A stretch of DNA of 64,000 nucleotides from Pseudomonas sp. NFACC02 (GTDB taxonomy: Bacteria > Pseudomonadota > Gammaproteobacteria > Pseudomonadales > Pseudomonadaceae), in contig NZ_FOEO01000005.1 in NCBI RefSeq assembly GCF_900110765.1, positions 145,675 to 209,674 of the forward strand. The letters run 5' to 3'. Below the pieces are notes generated by a model. It had not been told where the DNA came from, searched no databases, and saw only the letters and a program-made list of their open reading frames with translations. This document shows, piece after piece, positions 33,301 to 40,910 of the stretch. How positions within the stretch are numbered: the first letter of the stretch is position 1; every line of letters starts with the position of its first letter. The position numbers were made by a program, and so were the translations under genes.

Positions 33301-33726
33301 ATGACCGTAACGGAAAAAGATCGTGATGTGCTGGCGCGCACTCTGTGGGGCGAAGCGCGTGGGGAAGGGCTGGCTGGAATGGTGGCCGTGGCCTGGTCGA
33401 TCCGGAACCGGGTCGAGGATGGTAAAGAAAAGTCATGGTGGGGCGAGGGGTATGCCGGCGTCTGTCAGAAGCCCTACCAGTTCAGTTGCTGGAACAAGGG
33501 CGATCCGAATCAACCGTACCTGACGGGCGCGAAGCAGATCCCGTTCCGCGAGCTCGCGCAATGCCGTATCGCCGCTGACCAAGTGATTGACGGAAAAGTC
33601 GCAGACCCTACCAACGGGGCAACCCACTATTACGCGACCACGATGCCATCGGCGCCGAAATGGGCGAGCGGTGCGAAGAAGACTCTCGTCCTGGGGAATC
33701 ACATCTTCTTCAAGGACGTGCCATGA
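33301..33726 (+). CDS. Endolysin, SleB-type cell wall hydrolase
   Basis: A 141-residue cell wall hydrolase of the SleB/Hydrolase_2 type. It has ARTLWGEARGEGLAGMVAVAW near residues 11-31, with the probable catalytic Glu, then NRVEDG, the CxxPYQFSCW segment and GATHYYATTMPSAPKWA near the end. Such enzymes cut peptidoglycan glycan strands. There is no signal peptide, so it needs a holin for export; the holin-like genes are 26 kb upstream. Start ATG 33301 follows ctggaga. It overlaps the spanin gene by ATGA. Confidence 0.88.
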   Translation: MTVTEKDRDVLARTLWGEARGEGLAGMVAVAWSIRNRVEDGKEKSWWGEGYAGVCQKPYQFSCWNKGDPNQPYLTGAKQIPFRELAQCRIAADQVIDGKVADPTNGATHYYATTMPSAPKWASGAKKTLVLGNHIFFKDVP

Positions 33727-34250
33727 GCCAGGCCGCTGCGCTTTACCTGAAGGTCGGCGGCGCGCTGGCGATACTGCTCATCATCGCTGCGGTTCTCTAC
33801 GGTGCTTATCGCCACGGTGAGTCAGTAGCCGACGCGCGCTGGCAGTTGAAGTTTGCGGATCAGCAGAACTTGCAGGCGAAAGGCCTCGCTGCCGCGACCA
33901 CGGCCAATCGAGCCGAAGAGCAACGCCGCCAAGCGGCAGTCAACCAGGTGGGAAATGATGCGAGACAACAACAGGCTGCTGCGATCGTTGATGCTTCTGG
34001 CGCTGATGCTGCTGGTGAGCGCGTGCGGGACCAAGCAGGAAAACTGGCTGCCGGAGCAAGTTGCGCCACCGTCAATTCCGGAACTGCCCGCCGAAGCGCG
34101 TCAGCCACCCGCGCCGCCATGGTGCTCTCCGACCTGTTCCAGCGGGCTGACAAGCGAGCGGGAGAGCTGGCAAGGGCTTATGACGCGGCCCGAATAGCTG
34201 GACTTGCTTGTGAAAAGGCATATCAGGCCTTGAGCAACCCAGCACGTTGA
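33723..34250 (+). CDS. i-spanin (Rz-like, DUF2514)
   Basis: A 175-residue inner-membrane spanin. One N-terminal membrane segment (residues about 11-30, VGGALAILLIIAAVLYGAYR) is followed by a long periplasmic coiled coil (QNLQAKGLAAATTANRAEEQ) and a helical C-terminal part. Together with an outer-membrane lipoprotein it fuses the membranes at lysis. It starts in an ATGA overlap with the endolysin and contains the whole o-spanin gene in another frame. Confidence 0.88.
   Translation: MSQAAALYLKVGGALAILLIIAAVLYGAYRHGESVADARWQLKFADQQNLQAKGLAAATTANRAEEQRRQAAVNQVGNDARQQQAAAIVDASGADAAGERVRDQAGKLAAGASCATVNSGTARRSASATRAAMVLSDLFQRADKRAGELARAYDAARIAGLACEKAYQALSNPAR
33958..34197 (+). CDS. o-spanin (Rz1-like lipoprotein) nested inside the Rz gene
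   Basis: A 79-residue frame fully inside the Rz-like gene, in the +1 frame. It begins MRDNNRLLRSLMLLALMLLV and has the lipobox LVSAC (Cys22). The mature part is proline-rich (EQVAPPSIPELPAEARQPPAPPW across residues 31-53), as in Rz1 proteins. ATG 33955 directly before it is an alternative start; the ggtggg site fits 33958 better. Nested Rz1 genes are known in lambda. Confidence 0.85.
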   Translation: MRDNNRLLRSLMLLALMLLVSACGTKQENWLPEQVAPPSIPELPAEARQPPAPPWCSPTCSSGLTSERESWQGLMTRPE

Positions 34251-34259
34251 GCGCTTCAG

Positions 34260-34442
34260 CTAATCGCGATCCCCGCGCTGCGGTACCTCGACCGCCGGTC
34301 CGAGCAAGTCATAGTATCGGAAGTGAAAATCCGCTTCCTGCTTCTTGCCATCCACCTTGGCCCGCAATGCTTGGTCCAGATGCCATTCGCGCATACGGCG
34401 CAAGCTGGCCAGTTGTCTCTGGGATCGAGTGTTGAACGGCAT
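34260..34442 (-). CDS. Small reverse-strand phage protein
   Basis: A 60-residue basic protein from ATG 34442 with a near-perfect ribosome binding site (aaaaggaggg). It starts MPFNTRSQRQLASLRRMREW and continues as one long helix ending FHFRYYDLLGPAVEV. It has no membrane segment. It lies between the spanins and the SRAP gene. No family recognised; the strong ribosome binding site is the main support. Confidence 0.65.
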   Translation of the reverse strand: MPFNTRSQRQLASLRRMREWHLDQALRAKVDGKKQEADFHFRYYDLLGPAVEVPQRGDRD

Positions 34443-34546
34443 AAGCCCTCCTTTTCTTTTAAAGCTCCGTGCAATGAAAAAGTGTAGCTGAAGTCTTGAT
34501 GAAGACGAGTCCCACAAGGAGGTTTGGAGCTATCTGAAACGAAGAG

Positions 34547-35248
34547 TCATTCCTTATCCTTTGATTCGATCAGGTGCGGGCCTTGATTACGGACATTCCC
34601 GACATCCTTGCCCACCTTGAACCAACTGAACTCCTCCGTCGGCCTGCAGCATTCTTTGGCAATCTCGGCTGCTCGCTCAGACGTGGTTTCCGGATCGACC
34701 CATTCCCGTGCGTGCTCAGGACTCAGTACTACCGGTCGCCGATCGTGAATGTCCACCATTCCCTGATCCGAATCCGCAGTGATGATCACGAAGCCGTCCT
34801 GCGGGTCAGGTTCCAGATCCTGATGCACTTCAGCCAGCGCGGCGAAGAACATCGGTCCTTCCTCTTTCAGCCTGATGAAATACGGCTGCTTCTTCTTCGG
34901 GTCACCCGGGTCCTTCACCCATTCAAACCAGCCATTCGCCGGCGCCAGTGCGCGGCCGTTCGGCCACAGCTGTTTGAAGTACTTTCCCGTCATCACCGTC
35001 TCGACCCTGGCGTTAATGGGCGCGGGGCGCTTCGCATCCTTCTTCGCCCAGAACGGCGACCATCCCCATTTCACCTTATCGACGCTCAAACCTTCCCCGG
35101 TCGGTCGGATGATCTCAACGCGAGTCGACGGCGCGACGTTGTAGCGTTCAATCGGCCAGAGGTCGTAGCCATTGATCACCAACTGCTTTGGCGCAAGCTC
35201 TTTCAGGTAATGGTCCATCGATTCGTAGATCGAGTAGCGTCCGCACAT
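34547..35248 (-). CDS. SRAP domain protein (YedK/HMCES family)
   Basis: A 233-residue SOS response-associated peptidase. These proteins form a stable thiazolidine crosslink to abasic sites in single-stranded DNA through Cys2, shielding the lesion. The key residues are visible: MCGRY start with Cys2, the Asn in PINARVET, the Glu in LAPANGWFEW, and His in IHDRRPVVL. It is divergent from umuDC across one LexA box (35304-35329), so both sides should be induced by DNA damage. Length is normal. Confidence 0.93.
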   Translation of the reverse strand: MCGRYSIYESMDHYLKELAPKQLVINGYDLWPIERYNVAPSTRVEIIRPTGEGLSVDKVKWGWSPFWAKKDAKRPAPINARVETVMTGKYFKQLWPNGRALAPANGWFEWVKDPGDPKKKQPYFIRLKEEGPMFFAALAEVHQDLEPDPQDGFVIITADSDQGMVDIHDRRPVVLSPEHAREWVDPETTSERAAEIAKECCRPTEEFSWFKVGKDVGNVRNQGPHLIESKDKE

Positions 35249-35303
35249 GGTGTCACCCGTCGAAATGTCCTACACATGAGATTGACCGCAAGCGACCAAG
35301 AAC

Positions 35304-35329
35304 GTTAACTGTATATACATACAGTTAAC
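35304..35329. promoter_or_regulatory. LexA box (SOS operator) between SRAP and umuDC
   Basis: CTGTATATACATACAG (35309-35324) is a consensus SOS box, CTGT-N8-ACAG, embedded in a longer perfect-ended palindrome (GTTAAC on both sides). It is the only such site between the divergent SRAP (start 35248) and umuD (start 35348) genes and likely controls both. Confidence 0.92.
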
Positions 35330-35347
35330 CAAAACAAGGCTTGCATC

Positions 35348-35779
35348 ATGAGCGTCTCCATCCTCGGCCCGCTGTCAGGGCACGGCGAAAAGCTGCCCCT
35401 TTACTCCTTCCATGTGCCGGCAGGCTTTCCGTCGCCAGCGGCGGACCACATCGAAAAGCACATCTCACTCGATGAGCTGTTCGACATTCGCGCGCCGCAC
35501 GTGTACCTGGTGAAAATCGAGGGCGACAGCATGCAGGGCGCGGGGATCTACTGCGGTGACCTGGTGATTGTAGATCGCAGCCTTTACGCCGAGCATGGCG
35601 ACATCGTGATCGCTGCCCTGAACTCTGAGCCGGTCTGTAAACGGCTCCATATGCGCGGGAACGAGGTCATCCTGAAATCGGAAAATCCGAAGTACCCCTC
35701 GCGCCATGTGATGGAAGGGGACGAACTGGTGATCTGGGGCGTGGTGAAATACAGCGTCCGCGATCATGACAAAGCCTGA
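35348..35779 (+). CDS. umuD: UmuD, DNA polymerase V accessory protein
   Basis: A 143-residue UmuD homologue. It has the self-cleavage site Ala25-Gly26 (HVPAGFPSPAADH), the catalytic Ser61 in GDSMQGAG and Lys98 in VCKRLHM, matching E. coli Ser60 and Lys97. RecA filaments trigger cleavage to UmuD', which pairs with UmuC. The start is about 20 bases from the LexA box. It overlaps umuC by 14 bases. Confidence 0.93.
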   Translation: MSVSILGPLSGHGEKLPLYSFHVPAGFPSPAADHIEKHISLDELFDIRAPHVYLVKIEGDSMQGAGIYCGDLVIVDRSLYAEHGDIVIAALNSEPVCKRLHMRGNEVILKSENPKYPSRHVMEGDELVIWGVVKYSVRDHDKA

Positions 35780-37046
35780 ACCTGTTTTCGCGCTGATCGA
35801 CTGCAACAGCTTCTACGCCAGTTGCGAGCGCGTCTTCCGGCCTGACCTTGCCAAAACTCCCATCGTGGTGCTGTCGAACAACGATGGCTGCGTGATTGCG
35901 CGCAGCTATGACGCCAAGCCGTTCGTGAAGATGGGCGCGCCTTATTTCCAGATCAAAGACCACCTTCGCCGGAACGGTGTGGTGGCCTTCAGCAGCAACT
36001 ACGCGCTGTATGGCGACATGAGCGAGCGGGTCATGACCATCATCGAATCGATGGTGCCCGCGCTCGAGGTGTACAGCATCGACGAAGCCTTCGCGGACCT
36101 TACGGGCATTCCAGGTGACCTGACTGCATTCGGCCGTCAGATCCGTGCCTCCATCTACAAGCGCACTGGCATCCCCGTCGGAGTGGGCATCGCCCGGACG
36201 AAGACGCTCGCGAAGTTGGCAAACCACACCGCCAAACGGCTTTTGGCGAAGACCGGCGGAGTAGTCGATATCTGTGACCCGTTTAACCGCGACTGGACTT
36301 TGCGTAACACGGATGTGGGGGAAGTGTGGGGCGTTGGCAAGCGGATGAAGGCCCACCTGGAGGCGATGGGGATCAAGAGCGCGATGGACCTGGCCAAGGC
36401 CGATCCCTGGACCTTGCGGCAGAAATTCAGCGTTGTCATCGAAAAGACTGCGCGCGAGCTCGCCGGCACGCCCTGCCTTGAACTCGGCGAAGCCGATCCG
36501 CCGAAACAGGAGATTTGCTGTAGCCGGATGTTCGGCAATCGCCTGACCACGATTGAGCCGATCAAAGAGGCGGTGGCCACCTACACGCAGCGCGCGGCTG
36601 AGAAGCTGCGCGCGCAGAACTCTCTGTGCAAGAAGATCAGGGTCAGCATCCGCACAGGCATGTTCAATCCGGAGGAGGCGAAGTACGCCAACGGCGCCCT
36701 GGTGGAACTGCCGTATCCGACAAACGACGTCAGGCTGATGACTAAAGCTGCGACTGAGGCGGTCAACCGACTGTTCCGGCCAGGCTTCAAGTACAGCAAG
36801 GCCGAGGTTCTGTTGATGGATCTGCGACAGCCCGGCGAATTCACCGACGACCTGTTTGCACACTCGCAACCGGTAGAAGCGGAGAAGGTGATGAACGTCC
36901 TCGATGAGATCAACGCGAAGTGGGGGCGAGGAACGCTGCGCGCGGCGAGTGTGCCTGCCGCGCCCGGATGGGCGATGCGGCGGGACCTGATGAGTCAGAG
37001 CTTCACCACCAAGGTGGATCAGCTCTGGACCGTTAAATGCAATTGA
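35766..37046 (+). CDS. umuC: UmuC, catalytic subunit of DNA polymerase V
   Basis: A 426-residue Y-family polymerase. Motifs are FALIDCNSFYASCERVFRP with the first metal Asp, YSIDEAFADL with the second acidic pair, and GVGIARTKTLAKLANH; the C-terminal little-finger and DUF4113-type tail end in MSQSFTTKVDQLWTVKCN. It performs error-prone synthesis across lesions. Length is normal and the gene looks intact. It is the last phage gene, about 180 bases from the interrupted host gene. Confidence 0.94.
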   Translation: MTKPEPVFALIDCNSFYASCERVFRPDLAKTPIVVLSNNDGCVIARSYDAKPFVKMGAPYFQIKDHLRRNGVVAFSSNYALYGDMSERVMTIIESMVPALEVYSIDEAFADLTGIPGDLTAFGRQIRASIYKRTGIPVGVGIARTKTLAKLANHTAKRLLAKTGGVVDICDPFNRDWTLRNTDVGEVWGVGKRMKAHLEAMGIKSAMDLAKADPWTLRQKFSVVIEKTARELAGTPCLELGEADPPKQEICCSRMFGNRLTTIEPIKEAVATYTQRAAEKLRAQNSLCKKIRVSIRTGMFNPEEAKYANGALVELPYPTNDVRLMTKAATEAVNRLFRPGFKYSKAEVLLMDLRQPGEFTDDLFAHSQPVEAEKVMNVLDEINAKWGRGTLRAASVPAAPGWAMRRDLMSQSFTTKVDQLWTVKCN

Positions 37047-37228
37047 ATGGGAAGGGATGAATGCCGGCAGAACGCCGTAGGTGAGGGGGGCACGTCAATG
37101 CCCTGCATGGGATAAATTTCTTCCCCAATAAGCAACCAAAAAGGACTGACTTTATTGGGGTTGTAGTGATCGCAAAATGGGCCCTGTTTTTCGGGTAATT
37201 TGTTACTCAATTTGTTGATTTGTATAGG
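37047..37228. other. Right end of prophage (attR region)
   Basis: This non-coding stretch is clearly AT-richer than umuC and ends where the host sensor gene frame begins. It contains a 9-bp perfect inverted repeat, CCCCAATAA (37123-37131) and TTATTGGGG (37152-37160), and AT-rich DNA near 37195-37235, as expected of an att arm region. No tRNA gene is present, so integration is not at a tRNA. The core is probably around 37229-37250 but cannot be fixed without attL. Confidence 0.55.
37123..37160. repeat. Inverted repeat near the prophage right end
   Basis: CCCCAATAA and TTATTGGGG are perfect 9-bp inverted copies separated by 20 bases. The T-rich tail needed for a terminator is not evident on the forward strand. 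It could be a recombination-protein arm site or a weak end hairpin after umuC. Confidence 0.45.
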
Positions 37229-39211
37229 TTAAATCCTAATTCTTGGTGTGTCCTCTTCCATGACGGTCTGGTAGTCCGCGACATACTGTTGTGCTTCCTG
37301 CGCATCGCTCAGCACGCCGTCCAGGATCGTTTTGCCGATCACGTCTTCGCGTTTGGCGGAGAACGCCGTCAGGTAGCTGTCGTTGCACATCTGCAACAGG
37401 CCGTTGCGGTCGCGTACGTAGATCGGGTGTGGGGTGCCGTTGACCAGTGCGCTCATGAATTCAAACTGGTCACTCAGTGCTCGCTCGGCGCGTTCGCGTT
37501 CTTTGATCTGACGACGCATCCAGGCATTCCAGGCGAGTGAGCCGAACAGCAGCAGGCTGGCGCCGGCGACGATCTGATAGACCAGTAGCTGGTAGTCCTG
37601 CCAGCCTCCGCGTCCGGGTGGAATGTAGGTGCGCCAGCGGTTGTTGATCACCGCGAGGTCTTCCGGCGCGATGCTCGACAGCGCCTTGTCGATAATGGCG
37701 CTGAGTTCAGTGGCATTCCGGGAGGTCGCCATGGCGATGCGCGCGGGCTCCTGACCCACCGTGACACGCATTTGCAAGGCGTCGTGAAGGGCGCGGGAGG
37801 ACAGGAAATAACTGGCGCTGAACAGCGAGGTGATCGCGCCTTCCGTCCGGCCGTGAGCGAGCATGTCCAGGGCCTGCGCGGGGTTGTCGACTTCCACCGG
37901 ATAAATGCCGGGGTATGCCTGCTGCAGGAAGGGCAGGATGGGGCTGCCCAGGGTCAAGGCAACGCGTTTGCCGTCCAGTTGGTCAAGGTTTGCCGGGCTG
38001 GACGTTTCCTTGCGTGTCACCAGCACGAATGGATTGTCCATGTAGGGGCGGCTGAAGTTAAAGCGATTTTCACGCTCGTCGCTTTGGACTATCGCGCCAA
38101 TGAGATCGGCCTGACCCTGACTGAGCCGGTTCATCATGTCGCTCATGCTGGGCGCATGGGTGACCTCGAATCGCAATCCGGTCCGAAGCCTGATCAGATC
38201 GAGCAGATCGGCGGTAACACCGCGGAAATTGCCGCTGGCGTCGAAGAAGGTGAGCGGGGCATAGGCATCGTTTATCACCACCCGAATCGTCGGATGCTGG
38301 GCGATCCAGCGCTCTTCACGCTGGGTCAGTTGCAGCTTTTGATCGGTCAGCATCAGGTCGCTGCCCGCGCCCCAGCGTTTGGAAATGGCGATGCGCTCTT
38401 CGACGGGAATGCCTTTGAGGATCAGGTTCACGATGTCCAGCAACGGGGTATTGTCGGTGCGCACTGCGAAGCTGAAACCGTTGGCTTCATGCTTGCCGAA
38501 GTTGGCCATCTGTACGTTGTTGAGGTAGCCCTTGTTGATGACGTAATGCGTCGAAATGGCGTCGCCCAGGAAGACATCCGCCTGATTGAAGGCCACCGCA
38601 TTGATCGCGCTCTGGAATGAGGGAAAGGTCTGCAGGCGGGCTTTGGGATACAGCGCCGATATCTCCTCAGGCGGCAGGTAGTGGTAGGCCATGCTCAGAC
38701 GGAGCGCATTGAGGCCGTCGGTCAGCGGGCGGCTTTCGCCGATACGTGTCACCAGTACCGGCTGATCGACCGCATACGGGGATGACAACCTGATGCCTTT
38801 GGCTGCCGCTTCGTAACCGTTGGCACTGCCGAGCAGGTCGATCTCGCCGCGCGAAAGCGCTTCGATGGCGAGGTCGCGAGAGTCATAGCGCAAGACCCTG
38901 ACCGGCAGGTCCAGCGCGCGCCCGAGGATGCCGACGTAATCCGCCGTGAAGCCTTCATAGTCGTGACCGGTCAGGGTCATGTCAAAAGGAGGGTAGTCCG
39001 GCGCTGAGGTGCCCAGAATCAGTTCGCGTTTGTTGCGTACCCACTGCCATTGGGTTCGGTCCAGCGTCACGTCCATGTGCGCGGGATTGGAGCGACTCAG
39101 CAGGGTATAGCGTTCGGCCGCAACGGATTCGGCCTGGGTTGTAATGCTCAGGCAAACAAGTACGGCCGCTACCCAATAGTCCTTTATCCCCTTCGGCATC
39201 CTGTTTCTCAC
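37229..39211 (-). pseudogene. BvgS/EvgS-type hybrid sensor kinase, truncated by the prophage
   Basis: A 660-residue fragment of a much longer sensor. From GTG 39211 it has a signal peptide, two periplasmic SBP_bac_3-type domains (about 60-280 and 305-520), one membrane segment (about 535-560, YQLLVYQIVAGASLLLFGSL) and most of a PAS domain (about 580-650). It stops at EEDTPRIRI, before any histidine kinase, receiver or Hpt domain. Family members continue for 400-600 residues. The break coincides with the prophage end, so the rest should lie beyond the prophage's left end. Sensing may remain, but signalling should be lost. The start overlaps the regulator stop as GTGA. Confidence 0.88.
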
Positions 39212-39834
39212 ACTAGCGCGTTGCGTTTTGCCATCTCGATAAGTTCTACCAGAGTCTTGGCTTTGAGTTTTTGCATCAGGCGAGTTTTGTAAGTACTCAC
39301 GGTCTTGTTGCTGAGAAACATGCCTTTGGCGATTTCCTTGTTTGTTCGTCCTTGGGCAAATAATTGCAATACCATCAATTCGCGATCATTGACCAGCTTG
39401 AAGCGTTCGAGTTCGTTAGGGTCGCCGACGAGCGCGTTCGCTGAGGCGAGCGCTTGACTCGGGAAATAATTGTAGCCGGAAAGTACGGCTTTCACCGAAC
39501 TGACAAGTTCAGTGAGATCTTCCTGCTTGCAAACATAGCCTGCGGCGCCCGATTGCATGCAGCGAATGGCGAACAGGCTGGGCGCTTGCGCCGTCAGCAC
39601 GAGAATCTTCGCGGGAAGGTTCATCGCATTGAAGCGCGACAGCACTTCCAGACCGTCCAGCTTGGGGATGCTGATATCGAGGATAATGAGGTCTGGCATG
39701 CATTCGCGCACCATCTGCATGGCATCCACGCCATTATCGGTCTCGCCGACAATCTCGTAATTTTCGTTTTCCAGCAGCATCCGGATGGCCATGCGGATGA
39801 CCGGGTGATCGTCAATGATAAAAACTGAGTTCAT
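39208..39834 (-). CDS. Response regulator, NarL/BvgA-EvgA type
   Basis: A 208-residue regulator. The receiver domain (1-120) has VFIIDDHPVIR with acidic residues 7-8, phospho-acceptor Asp54 in DLIILDISIPKLDG, a Thr in VLTAQAP and Lys in VCKQEDL. The LuxR-type helix-turn-helix (145-205) has the pattern LMVLQLFAQGRTNKEIAKGM and SNKTVSTYKTRLMQKLKAK. It lies upstream of and overlaps the sensor gene, so they are partners. Its kinase is now broken, so its phosphorylation should depend on other donors. Confidence 0.93.
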   Translation of the reverse strand: MNSVFIIDDHPVIRMAIRMLLENENYEIVGETDNGVDAMQMVRECMPDLIILDISIPKLDGLEVLSRFNAMNLPAKILVLTAQAPSLFAIRCMQSGAAGYVCKQEDLTELVSSVKAVLSGYNYFPSQALASANALVGDPNELERFKLVNDRELMVLQLFAQGRTNKEIAKGMFLSNKTVSTYKTRLMQKLKAKTLVELIEMAKRNALV

Positions 39835-40209
39835 GATTCAATCCATAACAAGCAGCGAAGAATGCGCGCACCATATCCCAGATGTTCGAAGGCGCACATG
39901 AAGAGAAAGGGCCTGCGATGGTATATGGGAAAGATCCTACAAAAATTACCGCATTGACGTACGTCAATAACCATCGGGCCCATAAATGTTTAAAAAAGTC
40001 GAGGTTTTCCGGGTTGGAAAAAGTTATCAGAATAAATATGTTTATTTCGAGCGGTCATGATTATGCGCAGGCGTTTATCGGTGATTTTGCATCTAAGCGG
40101 CTGATCTTTTCAGGTGACGGGTCTACCGCAGATTTCACACAGACTCGACATACAACATAGTCGTTATCGAGACGGACGCGGTTAAATATCCGTGAATATC
40201 CAGGACGCG
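39835..40209. other. Intergenic promoter region of the two-component locus
   Basis: About 375 bases, lower in GC than the surrounding genes, without a convincing gene. A forward frame (39882-40160) has no ribosome binding site or protein-like composition. The region should carry the promoter of the regulator-sensor operon. Confidence 0.5.
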
Positions 40210-40608
40210 TCAGTGGTCATTGTCTGAATACGCAATGAGTCGTAACAGTTCCAGCGTGTTCAGTGGCTTGTTCAGGCACCCCAATAATGGAATGCCTCGG
40301 GCCTTGGCCTCATGCTCGATGTCCGCCAGTTGAGCGGCATCCAGGCCACTGAGCAGCACGGCGTGCTCGATCAATCCCTGCTGGCTGGCTTTCTCCACCA
40401 GTTCGATGCCACACATGTCTGGCAGACGTTGGTCGCACAGCAACAGGTCGTAGGGTTTGTCGCTGCGCTCAAGCGCGACGAGGGCCTCCTGCGCATTCAA
40501 TGCCGGTGTCAGCAGATAAAGGCCATTGTTGTTGAGCAGAATCTGCAGCGCGATCAACTGGAACGGGTGATCTTCTACCAGCAGGATTCGAAGGTTGCGT
40601 TTGAACAT
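40210..40608 (-). CDS. Receiver-only response regulator
   Basis: A 132-residue single receiver domain from ATG 40608 (gggaag site). It has ILLVEDHPFQL with the acidic pair, the acceptor Asp in DLLLCDQRLPDMCG, a Ser in VLLSGLD and the Lys in GCLNKPLNTLELL. There is no output domain. Such proteins pass phosphate or bind targets directly. It is adjacent to the BvgA/EvgA-type regulator and probably belongs to the same network. Confidence 0.85.
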   Translation of the reverse strand: MFKRNLRILLVEDHPFQLIALQILLNNNGLYLLTPALNAQEALVALERSDKPYDLLLCDQRLPDMCGIELVEKASQQGLIEHAVLLSGLDAAQLADIEHEAKARGIPLLGCLNKPLNTLELLRLIAYSDNDH

Positions 40609-40910
40609 CGGTCTTCCCAGGCTGAGCGACACGCCCTGAGCGGGCGCAGCCACGGGGCGGGCGCTCGACAGGAATGGGTGCGAATGAGGTCGGCAAGCAG
40701 GTAATGACTTGAGTCTGCCGGCGTTAACGAGCTGGCGGATTATTCGGTAGAGGTGTGGAGGCGGCGATAGGACAAGTCTGATTGATGTGTGGGAAACATC
40801 CGAAGATTCGGTTTTCCTTTCCTGATGTCATGGAAAGAAAAGCCCAAATTCCTGACGGAATTTGGGCTACTGGACAGATGGCCGGCTTCGTTTGTTACGT
40901 TCCTGGCCGC
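40609..40910. other. Intergenic region with the dGTPase terminator
   Basis: About 300 bases. Besides the hairpin at 40841-40868 I see only the promoter zone of the receiver-only gene (gggaag before 40608) and no coding sequence. Confidence 0.5.
40832..40868 (-). terminator. Intrinsic terminator of the dGTPase gene
   Basis: AGCCCAAATTCC and GGAATTTGGGCT form a perfect 12-bp stem with a 4-base loop (40841-40868). Read leftward it is followed by ttttctttcc. It ends transcription of the gene at 40911-42242. Confidence 0.85.

Larger units (their letters stand above)
1..37228 (+). mobile_element. Lambda-like siphovirus prophage (right-hand part; left end outside window)
   Basis: Continuous phage gene order runs from early regulators through replication, nin-like, lysis, packaging, head, tail, host lysis and SOS cargo genes, nearly all rightward with 4-bp overlaps. 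Large terminase, DUF4055 portal, scaffold, capsid, tape measure and J are all intact, so the visible part looks complete. No integrase or CI-type repressor is present, so they must lie left of base 1, as expected for a lambda-type map. The right boundary is inferred from the sensor-kinase frame, which is interrupted at about 37229-37245. The attL copy is not visible, so the att core cannot be defined. Confidence 0.93.

Noticed and set aside
35667..36869. Reverse open frame across umuC
   Set aside because: The forward strand encodes intact UmuC with all motifs; the reverse frame matches nothing.
39882..40160. Forward 92-codon frame in the promoter region of the two-component locus
   Set aside because: No ribosome binding site and no protein-like features in a lower-GC intergenic stretch.
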